A stretch of DNA of 64,000 nucleotides. Origin: Adineta steineri. Its lineage: Eukaryota > Rotifera > Eurotatoria > Adinetida > Adinetidae. The position numbers and the translations under genes were made by a program. Of this stretch, positions 62,601 through 64,000 are shown one piece after another. The DNA lies in NCBI GenBank assembly GCA_905250115.1, contig CAJNOI010000072.1:124001-188000 (forward strand), read 5' to 3'. Position 1 is the stretch's first letter. Every line of letters begins with the position of its first letter. Below the pieces are notes generated by a model. It saw only the letters and a program-made list of their open reading frames with translations. It had not been told where the DNA came from and searched no databases.

Positions 62601-64000
62601 TATATAATACAACAAATAATAATTGTAATACGACTAGTGGTGGTGGTGGTGGAGGAGCATCATCATCAAATGGAAGAAATTTAAATAACGGCGGTGGACC
62701 TAAACGACGTATACCTCCGTCTCATACAAATAACAATTCATATGTAAATAATGTTAGCATGAGTAAGTTTATTTAAATATTCAAAAGAGCGCTTTTATTT
62801 TCTATGAAAAGATAAAACTAAATATTAATTTAGTCAAATTTATGTTTTCAATGAAAGATAATTTAAATCGATCATTACCTGTTAAAAGTTATCGACAAAT
62901 ACGTTTAAATACAAAATTTCTAATAGGTTTTAAGTCATTGTCTTTTTTTGTTGTCTCTTTTATTTATCTGATATATCTTATCTAATCATATACAAATAAT
63001 TTAGATGGTTCACATAAAACACCACCACAACATCATCATCATCCATCACATTATTCTTCATTTTATCCAGATATGATTGTTCAATCGACGAATGAACCTG
63101 TTGATCTAGCAACTACAGCAGAATTTGATAAAGAAAGACAAACGATTGAAACAAGTCTATCGAAATTATCTGCACCGATTGTAAGAATATTTTCATGTTT
63201 CTTTTTTTGTAAATAATATTTTTCATGTGATTAGATTCAAGATATTGAAAGTCGAAGTGCGCTAGTAAGAATTCAACCACCACGTTCGACATCATCAACA
63301 TCATCTCAATCAGATTATTCAATTGATTTTACTAATCTGATCTATGAATTATTACTATCGGATAAAGGACAAGATGCTAAATATAAACAAGTTTATTGGT
63401 AAGATATTAAAGATAAAAAAAACTTATTTATTGATTTTGTTTTCTTTTTTTGTAGTGGTGATGCAAATGAAATAACGCTGAAAGATCTTAAACCAGCAAC
63501 TGAATATCATCTCAAGTAAATATTTTTTTAAAAGAAATACTTCAAAAGTATAAATAAATTTCTCTTAGAGTATGCGCTTGTATTGATTCATGTAAAGGTG
63601 AATATACAAATCCAGTTCCATTTACAACTGAACAATGTGAACCTGATCGACCTTCAACACCCAAATTACTTGGTAGTCGGTTAAAAAATTCTCTAACATT
63701 AAAATGGACAGCAACAGCTGATAATGGTTCAAAAATAACTAATTACATTCTTGAATACGATGAAGTATGTTATCCTTTTTGACTAATCTTATAATTAATC
63801 TTTTTTCCATTAGGGCAAAGGTCGAGAATTTATTGAAGTATATCGTGGTATAAAAAAACAATTTTTGATTAATAAATTAACTCCAGCAACATTCTATGGC
63901 TTTCGTTTGGCTGCTGAGAACAGTATTGGACGAAGTGAATTTAGTGAAACAATTCAATTTAGTACATTGGGTACAATACCTCCTGAACCTGATCCTCCTA
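59649..64000 (+). CDS. FNDC3-type fibronectin type III protein, 5' part
   Basis: Coding exons: 59649-60000, 62040-62215, 62277-62427, 62487-62762, 62834-62926, 63005-63180, 63235-63398, 63456-63515, 63569-63764 and 63814 onward past the window end. An acceptor at 59640 shows a 5' UTR intron. The N-terminal region is acidic. The conserved FNDC3 block follows (ILVKPGQIFRVQVDNEVKEV, then GPATVRMISENG, LPPGHMVQQVLDENGV), then a His/Pro-rich and low-complexity Ser/Asn/Gly part. Fibronectin III domains begin at about 63280 (LKDLKPATEYHLKVCACI; NSLTLKWTATADNGSKITNY). FNDC3 proteins are ER/Golgi-anchored with many FN3 domains; the membrane anchor would lie outside the window. An extra 5' exon at 61022-61358 (phase 1 out, starting MYEMGGFQVNG) can splice to the same acceptor. 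Confidence 0.85.
61022..61358 (+). CDS. alternative or cassette exon of the FNDC3-type gene
   Basis: The frame from ATG 61022 ends at a donor (CTACAGAGTATG) in phase 1, the phase needed by the acceptor at 62040. It encodes a Ser/Thr-, Gln-, His- and Asn-rich segment (poly-Q and poly-N runs) ending YPWFAAQSSAQQLQ. It could be an alternative first exon, or an internal exon using the weak acceptor ATGGGAG. Skipping it joins the 59649 exon to 62040 in frame. Confidence 0.55.

Overview
The window looks like a nuclear contig of a bdelloid rotifer (Adineta/Rotaria type). The genome is very AT-rich and the genes are compact, with many 45-70 nt introns of GTAAG...TAG type. Bdelloid-type families are present: an ADP-ribosyltransferase with TPR repeats, NHL-repeat proteins, and a repeated secreted beta-rich domain. 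G-rich tracts built on TGTGGG, the reported bdelloid telomere unit, are scattered through the window. The organism call is an inference; nothing here is bacterial, and I see no rRNA, tRNA or CRISPR array.

Layout. 0-8 kb: a decayed PLAT-like fragment, an orphan very basic ORF, NHL protein 1, and an ADP-ribosyltransferase-TPR gene (minus strand). 10-18 kb: an ADP-ribosylglycohydrolase with a C-terminal SAM domain, a four-exon F-box protein, and a small secreted protein. 18-25 kb: a five-exon surface protein with two copies of one domain, then a repeat-rich stretch with two copies of a terminal-inverted-repeat element. 25-38 kb: a FAD monooxygenase, a BiP-like Hsp70, an intronless MFS transporter broken by one in-frame stop, an intronless UDP-glycosyltransferase, and a two-pass membrane protein. 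41-43 kb: NHL protein 2. 46-56 kb: two related P-loop GTPases in opposite orientation, one preceded by a LIM domain on upstream exons, then a receptor-like MRH protein and a broken TPR fragment. 59.6 kb to the end: the 5' part of an FNDC3-type fibronectin III gene that runs out of the window. For most multi-exon genes I joined the exons by checking splice sites and reading phase; the exon coordinates are in each entry.

The strongest unexplained structure is a family of about 20 short hairpin elements. Each has a 5' arm of telomere-like repeat (GGTGTGGGTG type), a short AT-rich loop and a 3' C-rich arm (CACCCACACCC type). The better copies end in CTTGAGG / CCTCAAG. Every paired copy has the order G arm then C arm. 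They sit in introns, inside other repeats, and often 20-150 bp beyond the polyadenylation signal or stop of a gene. One half-element directly abuts a truncated gene. Other points of interest are the LIM-GTPase fusion, the ADP-ribose writer and eraser genes close together, and several genes of possible horizontal origin.
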